NCBI RefSeq assembly: GCF_001427635.1
Contig: NZ_LMHA01000001.1
Span: forward strand, 888,501-952,500
From: Pseudoxanthomonas sp. Root65
GTDB taxonomy: Bacteria; Pseudomonadota; Gammaproteobacteria; Xanthomonadales; Xanthomonadaceae
Direction of reading: 5' to 3'
DNA length: 64,000 nucleotides
Part shown: in pieces, positions 30,252 through 40,493 of the stretch
Numbering within the stretch: position 1 is the first letter of the stretch
Layout of the letters: every line of letters starts with the position of its first letter
Translations under genes and position numbers: made by a program
Notes under the pieces: model-generated
The model's input: only the letters and a program-made list of their open reading frames with translations
Told to the model about the DNA's origin: nothing
Database searches by the model: none

Positions 30252-30310
30252 GCCCGCCCGCCGGCGGCGTGACCGGGGTCGCGGCCCCGGACCGGCGGTG
30301 ACGATCCGGC

Positions 30311-30382
30311 TTGACAGCCCTGCCCCGGCCGTGACACCACTATAAATAGGAAACTGAACGCCCGGGGCCCCTGCCCCGGGCG
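30311..30382 (+). promoter_or_regulatory. topA upstream region: -35/-10-like elements and perfect GC hairpin
   Basis: TTGACA (30311-30316) and TATAAA (30341-30346) are present but 24 bp apart, too long for a normal sigma-70 promoter; TATAAA may work with another -35. Just downstream, CGCCCGGGGC (30359-30368) and GCCCCGGGCG (30373-30382) form a perfect 10-bp stem with a CCCT loop. It would lie near the 5' end of the topA mRNA, or could end the GYF_2 operon without a U-run. Confidence 0.4.
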
Positions 30383-30458
30383 TCCGCTTCTCTGGCGCCC
30401 GCATCCGGGGCACCCTAGCCGCCCCCCGGACGGCCCACCCGAGCCCTGAACCCCTGAC

Positions 30459-32969
<2,511 letters not shown>

Positions 32970-32991
32970 CGCCGCGGGAAGGACCCAGGCC

Positions 32992-33555
32992 ATGCCGATC
33001 GAAAGGACCATCGAGGAAGCCGCCGAGACCATCCGCAGCGGCGGCATCGTCGCCTATCCCACCGAAGCGGTGTGGGGGCTGGGCTGCGATCCGTTCGACG
33101 AGGGCGCGGTGCACCGGCTGCTGGCGATCAAGCAACGGCCGGTCGAGAAGGGCCTGATCCTGATCGCCGCCACGCTGGAACAGCTCAAGCCGCTGATCGA
33201 CGTGTCCGCCGTGCCCACCGAGCGCCTGACCGAGGTGCTGTCCAGCTGGCCCGGCCCGTACACCTGGGTGATGCCGGCCACCGCGCAGGCACCGCGCTGG
33301 ATCACCGGTGCGCACCGCGGCATCGCCGTGCGCGTCAGCGAGCACCCGGTCGTGGTGGGCCTGTGCCAGGCCTACGGCGGCGCGCTGGTGTCGACCAGCG
33401 CCAACCTCAGCGGCGAACCGGCGGTCAGCGAGCAGGCCGCGCTCGACCCTGCCCTGCTGGCGCGCGTCGACGCGGTGGTACCGGGCGCCACCGGCGGGCT
33501 GGACCGTCCCACCGCGATCCGCGACGCCCTGACCGGCCAGTCGCTGCGTGACTGA
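32992..33555 (+). CDS. tsaC: Threonylcarbamoyl-AMP synthase
   Basis: TsaC (YrdC) makes threonylcarbamoyl-adenylate for the t6A37 modification of ANN-decoding tRNAs. The 187 residues match the E. coli length (190). They contain IRSGGIVAYPTEAVWGLGCD, the substrate-cleft sequence KQRPVEKGLILIA, and GALVSTSANLSGEPAVSE. The N-terminal basic residues and KxR pair that bind tRNA and ATP are present. It lies 22 bp after topA with a weak AGG site and is probably co-transcribed with it. Confidence 0.95.
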   Translation: MPIERTIEEAAETIRSGGIVAYPTEAVWGLGCDPFDEGAVHRLLAIKQRPVEKGLILIAATLEQLKPLIDVSAVPTERLTEVLSSWPGPYTWVMPATAQAPRWITGAHRGIAVRVSEHPVVVGLCQAYGGALVSTSANLSGEPAVSEQAALDPALLARVDAVVPGATGGLDRPTAIRDALTGQSLRD

Positions 33556-33615
33556 CGGCCATACGGGCCGCGCCATCGCCTTTCCATCGTCCGCCCCGGC
33601 GCGCACCATGGGGAC

Positions 33616-34347
33616 ATGCCCCGCGCCCTCCTGCCCCTGCTGCTTGCCCTGCTGACCGCTTCGCCGTCGGCCACGCACGCGCAGTCGGCCGCCCCCCCTG
33701 CCACGCCGGTCACCATCTACCGCTGCGTCGCCGCCAACGGCACCGTCGCCCTGCGCGACTCGCCCTGCCTGAAGGGCGAGAAGCAGGAAGTCCGCGCGAT
33801 GCAGCGCCCGCAGGATCCCCCGCGCGCCCCGGCCGTGGCGCCGCCGCCCGCCACACAGACCGTTCCCGCGCCACCGCCCGCCACCACCCGGGTGGTGTAC
33901 CTCACCCCGCCCAAGCCGATGTACGAATGCACCACGCCGGAGGGCCAGGTCTATACCAGCGACAACGGCGACGGCAATCCGCGCTGGGTGCCGTACGGCA
34001 TCGGCTACTCGGCCTATCCGGCGTGGCCGCGCAGCGGCGGCAGCGTCTCGGGCAGCGTGTCGATCGGCAACGGCAACCTCGCCTTCCAAAGCGGCGACCG
34101 CTCACGGCCGCGGCCACCCGGCGGTGGCCATCATCCGGGGCCGCGTCCCGGCCCGGTGTTCGTGCCCGGCGGCGGCTGGGTGCGCGATACCTGCCATCCG
34201 TTGCCGCAGGAAGAAGTGTGCGCACGCCTGTCCGATCGCCGCTACGAGATCCTGCGCCGTTACGGCGCCGCGCTGCCCAGCGACCGCCGCACGCTAGACT
34301 TGGAACAGCGCGGTATCGATGCGCGCCTGGCCAACGAGTGCAGATGA
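33616..34347 (+). CDS. Exported DUF4124-domain protein
   Basis: A 243-residue exported protein with a signal peptide (MPRALLPLLLALLTASPSAT, cleaved near HAQ). A DUF4124-like start follows (IYRCVAANGTVALRDSPCLK, then GEKQEVRAMQ), then a Pro-rich linker, a second Cys-pair segment (YECTTPEGQVYTSDNGDG) and a C-terminal part with Cys near DTCHPLPQEEVCARL. DUF4124 is a small disulfide-containing periplasmic domain of unknown role. The stop overlaps the start of a paralogue (ATGA). Confidence 0.85.
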   Translation: MPRALLPLLLALLTASPSATHAQSAAPPATPVTIYRCVAANGTVALRDSPCLKGEKQEVRAMQRPQDPPRAPAVAPPPATQTVPAPPPATTRVVYLTPPKPMYECTTPEGQVYTSDNGDGNPRWVPYGIGYSAYPAWPRSGGSVSGSVSIGNGNLAFQSGDRSRPRPPGGGHHPGPRPGPVFVPGGGWVRDTCHPLPQEEVCARLSDRRYEILRRYGAALPSDRRTLDLEQRGIDARLANECR

Positions 34348-35009
34348 GCATGAAATCCGTCGTACGTTCCCTCGCAGTGCTGTCGATGCTCGGCCTGTCC
34401 TGGCATGCCGGCATCCCCGCCGCCCGTGCGGAGGTCGTCATCTACCGCTGCACCGACGCCAGCGGCGCGCTGACCCTGCAGAACGCGCCCTGCCCCAAGG
34501 GTATGAAGCAGGAACAGCGCACCATGCAGGGCATCAACACCGTGCCGATGGCCCCGGGCCAGGCCGGCACGGCGACGCCTAACGCAGCGCCCGCGGCCGC
34601 CGCGGCGACGACACCTGCTCCGGCTACGACCGCACCGACGCCACCCGCGGCCGACGCAGTACCGCCCTCGTCGGATGCGCGCCGCCTGCCGCCGCCGGTG
34701 CTGTTCCAGTGCACCACCCACGACAAGGACAGCTACGTCACCGAGGATCCGATTCCCGCCTCGCGCTGCGTGACGCTGCGCACCGTCGGCCTGGACGGCA
34801 ACCCGCAGTCCGGCGCCGGCCAGGCCTGCGAAGTCGTCCGCGACACCTGCGCCCGCGTGCCCGATGGCGCGCTGTGCGATGCCTGGAAGAAGCGCCGCGA
34901 CGAAACCGAAGTGGCCGCCCGCTTCGCCCGCCCCGAGAACGCCGAGAAGAACCGCGCCGACTTCGAGCGCGTGGCGCGCATCGTCGCCGAGAGCACCTGC
35001 GGCGCGTAA
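34344..35009 (+). CDS. Exported DUF4124-domain protein, paralogue
   Basis: A 221-residue paralogue of the gene upstream with the same plan: signal peptide (about 1-29, ending ARA), DUF4124 segment (VIYRCTDASGALTLQNAPCP, KGMKQEQRTMQG), a Pro/Ala/Thr linker, a Cys segment (FQCTTHDKDSYVTEDPI) and a C-terminal helix-rich end (CARVPDGALCDAWKKRRDET). ATG 34344 overlaps the upstream TGA, and a second in-frame ATG lies two codons on. The tandem copy suggests a local duplication. It converges on a DJ-1-like gene with an 8-bp gap. Confidence 0.85.
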   Translation: MSMKSVVRSLAVLSMLGLSWHAGIPAARAEVVIYRCTDASGALTLQNAPCPKGMKQEQRTMQGINTVPMAPGQAGTATPNAAPAAAAATTPAPATTAPTPPAADAVPPSSDARRLPPPVLFQCTTHDKDSYVTEDPIPASRCVTLRTVGLDGNPQSGAGQACEVVRDTCARVPDGALCDAWKKRRDETEVAARFARPENAEKNRADFERVARIVAESTCGA

Positions 35010-35016
35010 GCGGCAC

Positions 35017-36072
35017 TCACCCGCGCGCCAGCGCCTGCAGCTGCCACGCTTCGCCCAGCCGCCCCTGCATGCCCGCCACCAGCGCATGCATCAGCAGCAG
35101 GCGCTTGTCCGCCTCGGGCAATGCGGCGCGCGCCGCGCGCGCGGCCTCGATGCCTTCGCGGTGATAGACCGCCAGCACCTGCACGGCGAGTTCGTCGCGT
35201 CCCGGTGCACGCGCGACCGGCACCTGGCCCAGCGCGCGCACCATCGCCTCGGCCGTGGACCACGTCGACCACGGGTTCTGTCCGGTGACCAGCCGGTCAT
35301 CGACCACGGTGTTGTCCAGATACATCGTGCCTTCGACGTACTGCGCACCCTTTTCGACCATGCGGTCCTGCAGCAGGTACGGAAAGCGCACGCGCGCATC
35401 CTGGATCAGGAACAGTTCCTCGGCATTGCTGAAGCCGGTCACGCGACGGCCGCGCAGCAGCGGCGTGCCATCGTCCCGCATCACCTCCAGCAAGCCGGCA
35501 GGTCCATGGCAGACCGCGCCGATCACGCCGCCGCGCTGGTAGACGGTGCGCACGATGCGCTGCAGGTCGGGATCGTCGGGAAAGTCGAACATCGTGCCCT
35601 TGCCGCCGACCAGGTACACCGCCACGTAGCGCGTGGCATCCACCTCGCGCAGCGGCAGGCTGCCGTCGAGCTTGCGCCGTGCCGCCGCATCGTTGAGGAA
35701 CGCGTAATCGGCGGCCACCGCGTCTTCGTCGTCCAGCCGCATCGGCGGTGATCCGCCCTGGGGACTGGCGATGTCCACCTCGTAGCCATTGGCCTGCAAC
35801 ACGTAATACGCGCGCGCCAGTTCGCTCAGTTCGAAGCCTGCTTTCTTGTCCCCGCCCGGAAAGTGCGAGGTACTGGTCACCACCGCGAGGATCTTGCCGC
35901 GTGTCGCCGGCATCGGCTCACGCATGAAATCCAGATCCGCCACCGTGCTGGCCGGGTCCGGCAGCGGCTGGCTGTCCAGGTCCAGCGTCTGCACGTAGAA
36001 GAAACCGCCCGCGCAGGCCAGCAATACACTCGCTGCGCAGGCCAGCAGGCCGCACGTGATCCATCGTTTCAT
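35017..36072 (-). CDS. Membrane-anchored DJ-1/PfpI family protein
   Basis: A 351-residue protein with an N-terminal membrane or lipoprotein-type segment (KRWITCGLLACAASVLLACA) and a DJ-1/PfpI glutamine-amidotransferase-like domain. The nucleophile-elbow Cys is in GGVIGAVCHGPAGLLEVMRD, and the upstream acidic residue is in GGDKKAGFELSELARAYYVL. YLVGGKGTMFDFPDDPDLQR matches the Hsp31-like branch (glyoxalase or chaperone). The LLAC could be a lipobox, but its position fits less well than a plain signal anchor. I chose ATG 36072 over 36117. It is divergent from the next gene. Confidence 0.85.
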   Translation of the reverse strand: MKRWITCGLLACAASVLLACAGGFFYVQTLDLDSQPLPDPASTVADLDFMREPMPATRGKILAVVTSTSHFPGGDKKAGFELSELARAYYVLQANGYEVDIASPQGGSPPMRLDDEDAVAADYAFLNDAAARRKLDGSLPLREVDATRYVAVYLVGGKGTMFDFPDDPDLQRIVRTVYQRGGVIGAVCHGPAGLLEVMRDDGTPLLRGRRVTGFSNAEELFLIQDARVRFPYLLQDRMVEKGAQYVEGTMYLDNTVVDDRLVTGQNPWSTWSTAEAMVRALGQVPVARAPGRDELAVQVLAVYHREGIEAARAARAALPEADKRLLLMHALVAGMQGRLGEAWQLQALARG

Positions 36073-36235
36073 GTCCGCACCCATCGTCCGTCGATACCCG
36101 CACGCTACGCACGGCATGTAAAACGAACTTCAATCGCGCCACGCGCGCGGTGGCTTGTCGGGATTGCGGACACCCGTGCGGGAACCGCCCCGGACGCGTC
36201 GCTAGAATCGGACATTTCCACCACCAGGACCTCCG

Positions 36236-36895
36236 ATGCCGCACGATCCGACGCACCGCCTGCTGCGCGAAATGCGCCTGCTGCGCCTCTACGCCGGCGC
36301 ACTGACGCTGGCCTTCATCGCCGTGCTGCTGACGGCGTTCAAGGCGCCGGACCCGCACTTCCAGCGGTTGTCGGTGGAGCGGCTGGACATCGTGGATGCC
36401 GATGGCGCCACGCGCGTGGTGCTGGCCAACCAGCAGCGCTTTCCGCCGCCCATGTTGAACGGCGAAACCTTCAAGCGCGCCGTCACCCCGGCCGGGCTGG
36501 TGTTCTACGACCGCAAGGGCAACGAAGTGGGCGGACTGGCGCTGACCGACGTGGAGGCCGGCAAGGTCTCCGCGCTCGCCTTCGATAATCCCAACATGGA
36601 TGCGATCGGCCTGATGACGCGCATCGGCGCCGACGGCGAACCGATCAGCAGCGGCCTGCAGATCAACCAGGCCGTGCCGTCGCACGTGAAGGTGCTGGAC
36701 GCGGCCAAACAGGCCACCCGCCGCATCGCCGTGCAGAACCAGCACAACGATGCCGAGATCCTGCTGGCCGACGCCCGCGGCAAGGACCGCATCCGCCTGC
36801 GCGTGGATCGCACCGGCGACGCCCGCATCGAAGTGCTGGATGCCGACGGCCGCGTGGTGTTCAGCGCGCCGGAGGCGGCCGCCCGTACGCCGTAA
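36236..36895 (+). CDS. Conserved hypothetical protein, single N-terminal membrane helix
   Basis: A 219-residue protein with one membrane helix (LYAGALTLAFIAVLLTAFKA, about 18-37) and a beta-rich rest made of short repeated strands. RLDIVDADGATRVVLANQQR, GLVFYDRKGNEVGGLAL, AEILLADARGKDRIRLRVDR and ARIEVLDADGRVVFS share an x-D-x-x-G-x-x-R-h-x-h pattern, like a small beta-solenoid or propeller built of aspartate loops. Function unknown. AGGACC supports the ATG. Confidence 0.75.
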   Translation: MPHDPTHRLLREMRLLRLYAGALTLAFIAVLLTAFKAPDPHFQRLSVERLDIVDADGATRVVLANQQRFPPPMLNGETFKRAVTPAGLVFYDRKGNEVGGLALTDVEAGKVSALAFDNPNMDAIGLMTRIGADGEPISSGLQINQAVPSHVKVLDAAKQATRRIAVQNQHNDAEILLADARGKDRIRLRVDRTGDARIEVLDADGRVVFSAPEAAARTP

Positions 36896-36970
36896 CGCAG
36901 CGGCCATCCGATGCGATGCACGCAGTGGGAGGCTCGCGCATCGCCTGCATCCGGATGCTTCGGCTCATGC

Positions 36971-37285
36971 TCATAACGAGCCTCCACGGATCAGGTGCAG
37001 CTGAGCCACCGCAACGAACGCTAGAGCGAACCACAGGACTGCGAAAACCGCTCCCACCAAAGCGCCGCCCAGCTTGGATCCCGCTGATCGCGCGAAAATC
37101 CGGGCATTGAGTGCAGCGAACAGCAGAATCGCCAGTCCCGCGAATGCGAAATGGAAAGGGCGATAAAGCAGTATGTCCAAGCCAATGCCTGGATGGTGGC
37201 CAAGAAGTGCGGTCGCCATTTCCGCCAGCGCGGGAATGAGCATGAGGCTGATGCCAAGAAGTAGATTCTGGCCAAGCAATTTCAT
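36971..37285 (-). CDS. Small hypothetical inner-membrane protein
   Basis: A 104-residue protein with three likely membrane helices (LLLGISLMLIPALAEMATAL, FHFAFAGLAILLFAALNARI, GGALVGAVFAVLWFALAFVA). I chose ATG 37285 (MKLLGQNLLLG) over the frame start at 37354. No family recognised. It lies between an orphan gene and an SDR gene and has lower GC than both. Confidence 0.65.
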   Translation of the reverse strand: MKLLGQNLLLGISLMLIPALAEMATALLGHHPGIGLDILLYRPFHFAFAGLAILLFAALNARIFARSAGSKLGGALVGAVFAVLWFALAFVAVAQLHLIRGGSL

Positions 37286-37311
37286 ACCGCACGCCACGAC
37301 CCGACGACGCC

Positions 37312-38088
37312 TCAGAACCCGTACCGCAAAAATCCGCCATCCACCGCAATGCATTCACCGGTGACGTAACTGGCGGCAGGCAGGCACAGGAACGCGACGG
37401 CGCCGGCGACTTCGTCCGGCTCGCCGATGCGGCGCATCGGGGTGCGGGCGATGACCTCGTCGTAGTAGTCCGGGTCCGACAGCGGGCCGGAGGTGCGGCG
37501 CGTGCGGATGTACCACGGCGCCACCGCGTTCACGCGCACGCCGTCCTCGGCCCATTCGGCGGCCAGGTTGCGGGTGAGCTGGTGCAGCGCGGCCTTGGTC
37601 ATGCCGTAGGGCGCGCCGCTGCGCACGGCAGTGATGCCGGACACGCTGCCGACGTTGACGATGCTCGAGGTCGCATGCTGCGCGAGCAGTGGATGCGCGT
37701 AGCGCGACAGCTCGAACGCGGAGAACAGGTTGGTCTCGAAGATGCCGCGCCATTCGTCCTCGGTGTAGTCCACCGCGGCGCGGGTGACGTTGCCGCCGGC
37801 ATTGTTGACCAGGATGTTGAGGCCGTCGCCGTGGTCTTCCACCCAGTCGAGGATGGCGCGGCGGTCTTCGTCATCGGCGACATCGGCGGCCAGCGTGCCG
37901 ATCTCGCGCTCGGGAAACTCATCGCCCAAGTCGGCGCGTGCGTCCTGCAGCGCGTCCACGTCGCGCGCCACCATCAGCAGGTCCGCGCCCAGCCCCAGCA
38001 GTTCGCGCGCGATCGCCAGGCCGATGCCCGCGCTGGCGCCGGTCACCAGCGCCCGTTGTCCGTCCAGCCGCCACCGGTTCGCCGCCAC
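37312..38088 (-). CDS. SDR family oxidoreductase (tropinone-reductase-like)
   Basis: A 258-residue classical short-chain dehydrogenase. It has the cofactor loop [36 protein letters not shown], the catalytic Ser region [15 protein letters not shown], and Y-x3-K in [15 protein letters not shown]. The end [20 protein letters not shown] is typical. I chose GTG 38088 ([17 protein letters not shown]) because AAGGAGG lies about five bases upstream. The in-frame ATG at 38118 lies in front of that site and is less likely. Substrate unknown. It is divergent from a mini-lipoprotein gene. Confidence 0.9.
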   Translation of the reverse strand: MAANRWRLDGQRALVTGASAGIGLAIARELLGLGADLLMVARDVDALQDARADLGDEFPEREIGTLAADVADDEDRRAILDWVEDHGDGLNILVNNAGGNVTRAAVDYTEDEWRGIFETNLFSAFELSRYAHPLLAQHATSSIVNVGSVSGITAVRSGAPYGMTKAALHQLTRNLAAEWAEDGVRVNAVAPWYIRTRRTSGPLSDPDYYDEVIARTPMRRIGEPDEVAGAVAFLCLPAASYVTGECIAVDGGFLRYGF

Positions 38089-38146
38089 ATGCGCCTCCTT
38101 CGTCGATGGGCGTAGCATAGCGCCACGCCCCAGGAGGACCGTCGCC

Positions 38147-38275
38147 GTGACCCGGATCCGCCTCACCCTGCTCGCCGCCGTGCTGCTGGCCTGCACCGCC
38201 TGCCGCGCCCCCGAACCCCCACCAACCGACGAACCGCCGGAACCGCAGGCGGATACGGACAGCGTCGCGGCCTGA
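38147..38275 (+). CDS. Mini-lipoprotein (42 residues), GTG start
   Basis: GTG 38147 follows AGGAGG (38132-38137) at 9 bp and opens a 42-residue frame. The sequence is [20 protein letters not shown] followed by an acidic Pro/Glu-rich tail ending in SVAA. LLAC is a good lipobox, so the mature product would be about 27 residues anchored by a lipid at Cys16 or Cys19. Such short lipoproteins are routinely missed. No family recognised. Confidence 0.55.
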   Translation: MTRIRLTLLAAVLLACTACRAPEPPPTDEPPEPQADTDSVAA

Positions 38276-38367
38276 GTCGTTGCTCACCCCGAACCTGTTT
38301 GGTCAGCCTTCAAGCGCGACGACTGAAGTTCCTTTCCACTCTTCCGTCCCGTCACGCGTTCGACACC

Positions 38368-38703
38368 ATGAGCAGACCTGGCCGCCCACCCGACATCGAA
38401 GCCGATATCCGCTTCCTGAGCACCGATGAGGGCGGCAGATCGGGTCCGGCCCTTTCCGGATACCGACCAACTCATGATTTCGGCGTCGAGGGCATGCTCA
38501 ATGACGCGCACCACGAGTACATCGGTGTCGACTCGGTCTCCCCCGGGGCCACAACGAGAGCGCAGCTCTGGCTTCTCGCGCCCGAGTATCAGGCAGGCCG
38601 TCTCTATCCTGGATTCGCGTTCACCGTCCAGGAGGGCTTGCACATCGTGGCGCACGGCGAGGTCGTATACGTGCTCAATGCCACGCTGCGGGCGACTGTC
38701 TGA
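38368..38703 (+). CDS. Stand-alone EF-Tu domain-3-like protein
   Basis: A 111-residue protein that aligns over its whole length with the C-terminal (third) beta-barrel domain of elongation factor Tu. IEADIRFLSTDEGGRSGPAL plus SGYRP matches the EF-Tu xVYxLxxxEGGRxxPxxxGYRP block, and SPGATTRAQLWL and GFAFTVQEGLHIVAHGEVVY match the PGDNxxxxxxL and xRFAIREGGRTVGAGxV strands. No G-domain is present. I chose ATG 38368 over TTG 38299. Similar short proteins are sometimes annotated as elongation factor Tu but cannot bind GTP. It converges on map. Confidence 0.7.
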   Translation: MSRPGRPPDIEADIRFLSTDEGGRSGPALSGYRPTHDFGVEGMLNDAHHEYIGVDSVSPGATTRAQLWLLAPEYQAGRLYPGFAFTVQEGLHIVAHGEVVYVLNATLRATV

Positions 38704-38724
38704 GGGTCCTTTCGGGCCGTCCGA

Positions 38725-39501
38725 CTACCCCAGTTCGCACAACGGCGTTTCATCACTGCGCAGCGTCAGCACGCGCGCGCCGGTGCGCGTCACCGCGACG
38801 GTGTGCTCGAACTGCGCGGACAGCGTGCCGTCGCGCGTATGCACCGGCCACTGGTCCGGGTGCGAGCGGATCGCGGCGCGGCCCTGGTTGAGCATCGGTT
38901 CGATGGTGAACACCATGCCTTCCTCCAGCACCAGACCGGTACCGGGCCTGCCGTAGTGATGCACGTGCGGGGCTTCGTGCATCTCGCGGCCGATGCCGTG
39001 GCCGCCGTACTCCCTGACCACGCTGTAGCCCTGTTGGCGCGCGTACTGCGCGATGGCGTGGCCGATGTCGCCCAGGCGCGCGCCGGGACGCACGGCAGCG
39101 ATGCCCTTCCACATGGCGTGGTACGTGGCCGCCACCAGCCGTCGCGCCGGATACGCCACCTCACCCACCAGGTAGGTGGTGCTGGAATCGGCGAGGTACC
39201 CGTTCTTCTCCAGCGTGATGTCGAGGTTGACGATCTGTCCGCTGCGCAGCACGTCCTGATGCGAGGGCATGCCGTGGCAGACGACGTCGTCGATGGAGGC
39301 GTTGAGCACGTACGGGAAGCCGTACTGCCCCTTGCTGGCCGGGCGCGCGTGCAGCTCGTCCACGATCATGCGCTCGACGGCATCGTTGATCGCCATCGTG
39401 CTCATGCCTTCCAGCGAGAGCCGGCCGAGCCGGTCGAACACGGACGCCAGCAGCGCGCCGGCCTCCGCCATGCGCGCCAGTTCGGCCTCGGTCTTGATCA
39501 C
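38725..39501 (-). CDS. map: Type I methionine aminopeptidase
   Basis: Map removes the initiator Met. The 258 residues have the five metal ligands: Asp in NLDITLEKNGYLADSST (both Asp), His in GGHGIGREMHEAPHV, Glu in VFTIEPMLNQG and Glu in AQFEHTVAV. The start is GTG 39501, overlapping the TGA of the upstream ParD-like gene (GTGA), so translation is probably coupled. This is not the usual map next to rpsB or tsf, so a second map may exist elsewhere. It converges on the EF-Tu-like gene with a 21-bp gap. Confidence 0.95.
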   Translation of the reverse strand: MIKTEAELARMAEAGALLASVFDRLGRLSLEGMSTMAINDAVERMIVDELHARPASKGQYGFPYVLNASIDDVVCHGMPSHQDVLRSGQIVNLDITLEKNGYLADSSTTYLVGEVAYPARRLVAATYHAMWKGIAAVRPGARLGDIGHAIAQYARQQGYSVVREYGGHGIGREMHEAPHVHHYGRPGTGLVLEEGMVFTIEPMLNQGRAAIRSHPDQWPVHTRDGTLSAQFEHTVAVTRTGARVLTLRSDETPLCELG

Positions 39502-39710
39502 GTGTGGCCGGCGCGCAGCGGTGCCGGCTGCACCCCGGCGGCACGCAGCTCGTTGGCCACGATGTCCTGGAAGCTCAGTTCCGGATGCATCTCGCAGAGC
39601 ATGCCGACCTTGATCCAGAAGTTGGCCTGCGCGTTGATCGAGCGGTGACTGACGGTGCAGGCACGACGCAACTGGTCGTGCAGCGCGTCGTCGATGTTGA
39701 CGATGCCCAT
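39498..39710 (-). CDS. ParD-like antitoxin-family protein without visible toxin
   Basis: A 70-residue protein starting MGIVNIDDALHDQLRRACTV. It continues SHRSINAQANFWIKVGMLCE with a C-terminal tail. The IxIDDxLHxxLRxA...SRSINAQAxFWxKxG pattern is the ParD-like/DUF3423 ribbon-helix-helix family. In classical loci the antitoxin is followed by ParE; here the next gene is map, to which it is coupled by GTGA, and no ParE-like ORF is seen. Its RHH fold fits binding to the perfect palindrome 24 bp upstream. Confidence 0.8.
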   Translation of the reverse strand: MGIVNIDDALHDQLRRACTVSHRSINAQANFWIKVGMLCEMHPELSFQDIVANELRAAGVQPAPLRAGHT

Positions 39711-39733
39711 GGGGAGCTCTCGGGGAACAGGAA

Positions 39734-39748
39734 TATATGAATCATATA
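39734..39748 (-). promoter_or_regulatory. Perfect 15-bp palindrome upstream of parD-map, candidate operator
   Basis: TATATGA-A-TCATATA is a perfect inverted repeat, AT-rich within GC-rich surroundings and 24 bp before the ParD-like ATG. A -10-like TATATT (minus strand) overlaps it. RHH antitoxins bind such palindromes to repress their own operon; binding here is inferred. Confidence 0.6.
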
Positions 39749-39749
39749 C

Positions 39750-40440
39750 GATCCATAGTCCCGCCTCCAGTAGGGGTGTGCGCCAGCGGGCGGACGCGAT
39801 CCCGCGCCCGCCGTCCGGCGATCGCCAGGCGTGTCCAGACCCCGCCTCCTCCCACCCACCGTCCCTCCTCCTCGACGTCCAGGATCGGTTTGGCAGCCAC
39901 GTGCCTGCGATGCTGGCCGCTGGCGCCGGCACGCTTCCGCACAAGATGCCCTGCAGAATCCATCGCGCCGCCGGTATGACGATGGATCGTCGTCGGCGTC
40001 CGGGGGGCGCCGGGGAAGATCCCGATGCGCGACGCCGCCCGTGATGCGGCGTCGGCAACCTTGCAGACCGAGTCCGGAACCCGGTGCGCCGAGGCCTGGA
40101 CTCGGAGCATCACCTGCAGAACCCCGCGCGTTGTATTCCGGACGCCTTGCGCCCCGTGTCGAACCCGACGTTCCGGGTTCCGGGCCCGGCATTCCGAGTT
40201 CTGAACTCGGAACGCGACGTTGCCAACCCGGATCGCTGAGTTGAAGACGCGATATCCGGGGCTCCGGACGCGGCGCGCCCTGCGTCGGACGCCGCGCTGC
40301 GGGTTCCGAACTCGGGACGCGCCGTTTCCGGCCCAGGTCGCCGTGTTGAAGACCCGACGTTCCCCGTTCCGGACGCCATGCCCCGAGCGCCGGACACGGC
40401 GCGTCGCGTGCCGCAGGCGAGCGGCGAACCCGCAAACGCA
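39750..40440. repeat. Gene-free stretch with a degenerate 21-nt (3 x 7) tandem repeat array
   Basis: From about 40033 to 40420 the sequence can be cut into about 18 consecutive 21-mers, most ending in GACGC, GAACTC, AACCC or GGCCC. Copies 105 bp apart match best: GTTGAAGAC at 40240 and 40345, and GTTCTGAACTCGG at 40198 with GTTCCGAACTCGG at 40303. Each 21-mer contains three 7-mers related to CGGGTTC or CGGACGC. All six frames give low-complexity shadows with no ribosome site; I see no gene. 39750-40030 holds nothing recognisable. Confidence 0.7.
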
Positions 40441-40470
40441 ACGGGCCGCGCGGTTGCCCGCGCGGCCCGT
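40441..40470 (-). terminator. Terminator of sppA
   Basis: ACGGGCCGCGCG (40441-40452) and CGCGCGGCCCGT (40459-40470) form a perfect 12-bp stem with a 6-nt loop, 24 bp after the sppA stop. The minus-strand tail TTGCGTTTGCG is moderately T-rich. Confidence 0.75.
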
Positions 40471-40493
40471 CGATCACACGATGTCGGAAGAAC

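Noticed and set aside
38299..38703. Longer EF-Tu-like protein starting at TTG 38299
   Set aside because: The extra 23 residues are not protein-like and the ATG at 38368 begins at the domain edge.
39498..39710. Complete parDE toxin-antitoxin locus
   Set aside because: The following gene is methionine aminopeptidase; no ParE-like frame is seen on either side.
40033..40420. Possible CRISPR array
   Set aside because: Units are contiguous and degenerate 21-mers with no unique spacers of constant length, and no cas gene is near.
39575..40477. 300-codon low-complexity open frame over the 21-nt repeats
   Set aside because: The repeats keep several frames open on both strands. There is no ribosome site and composition is repeat-driven.
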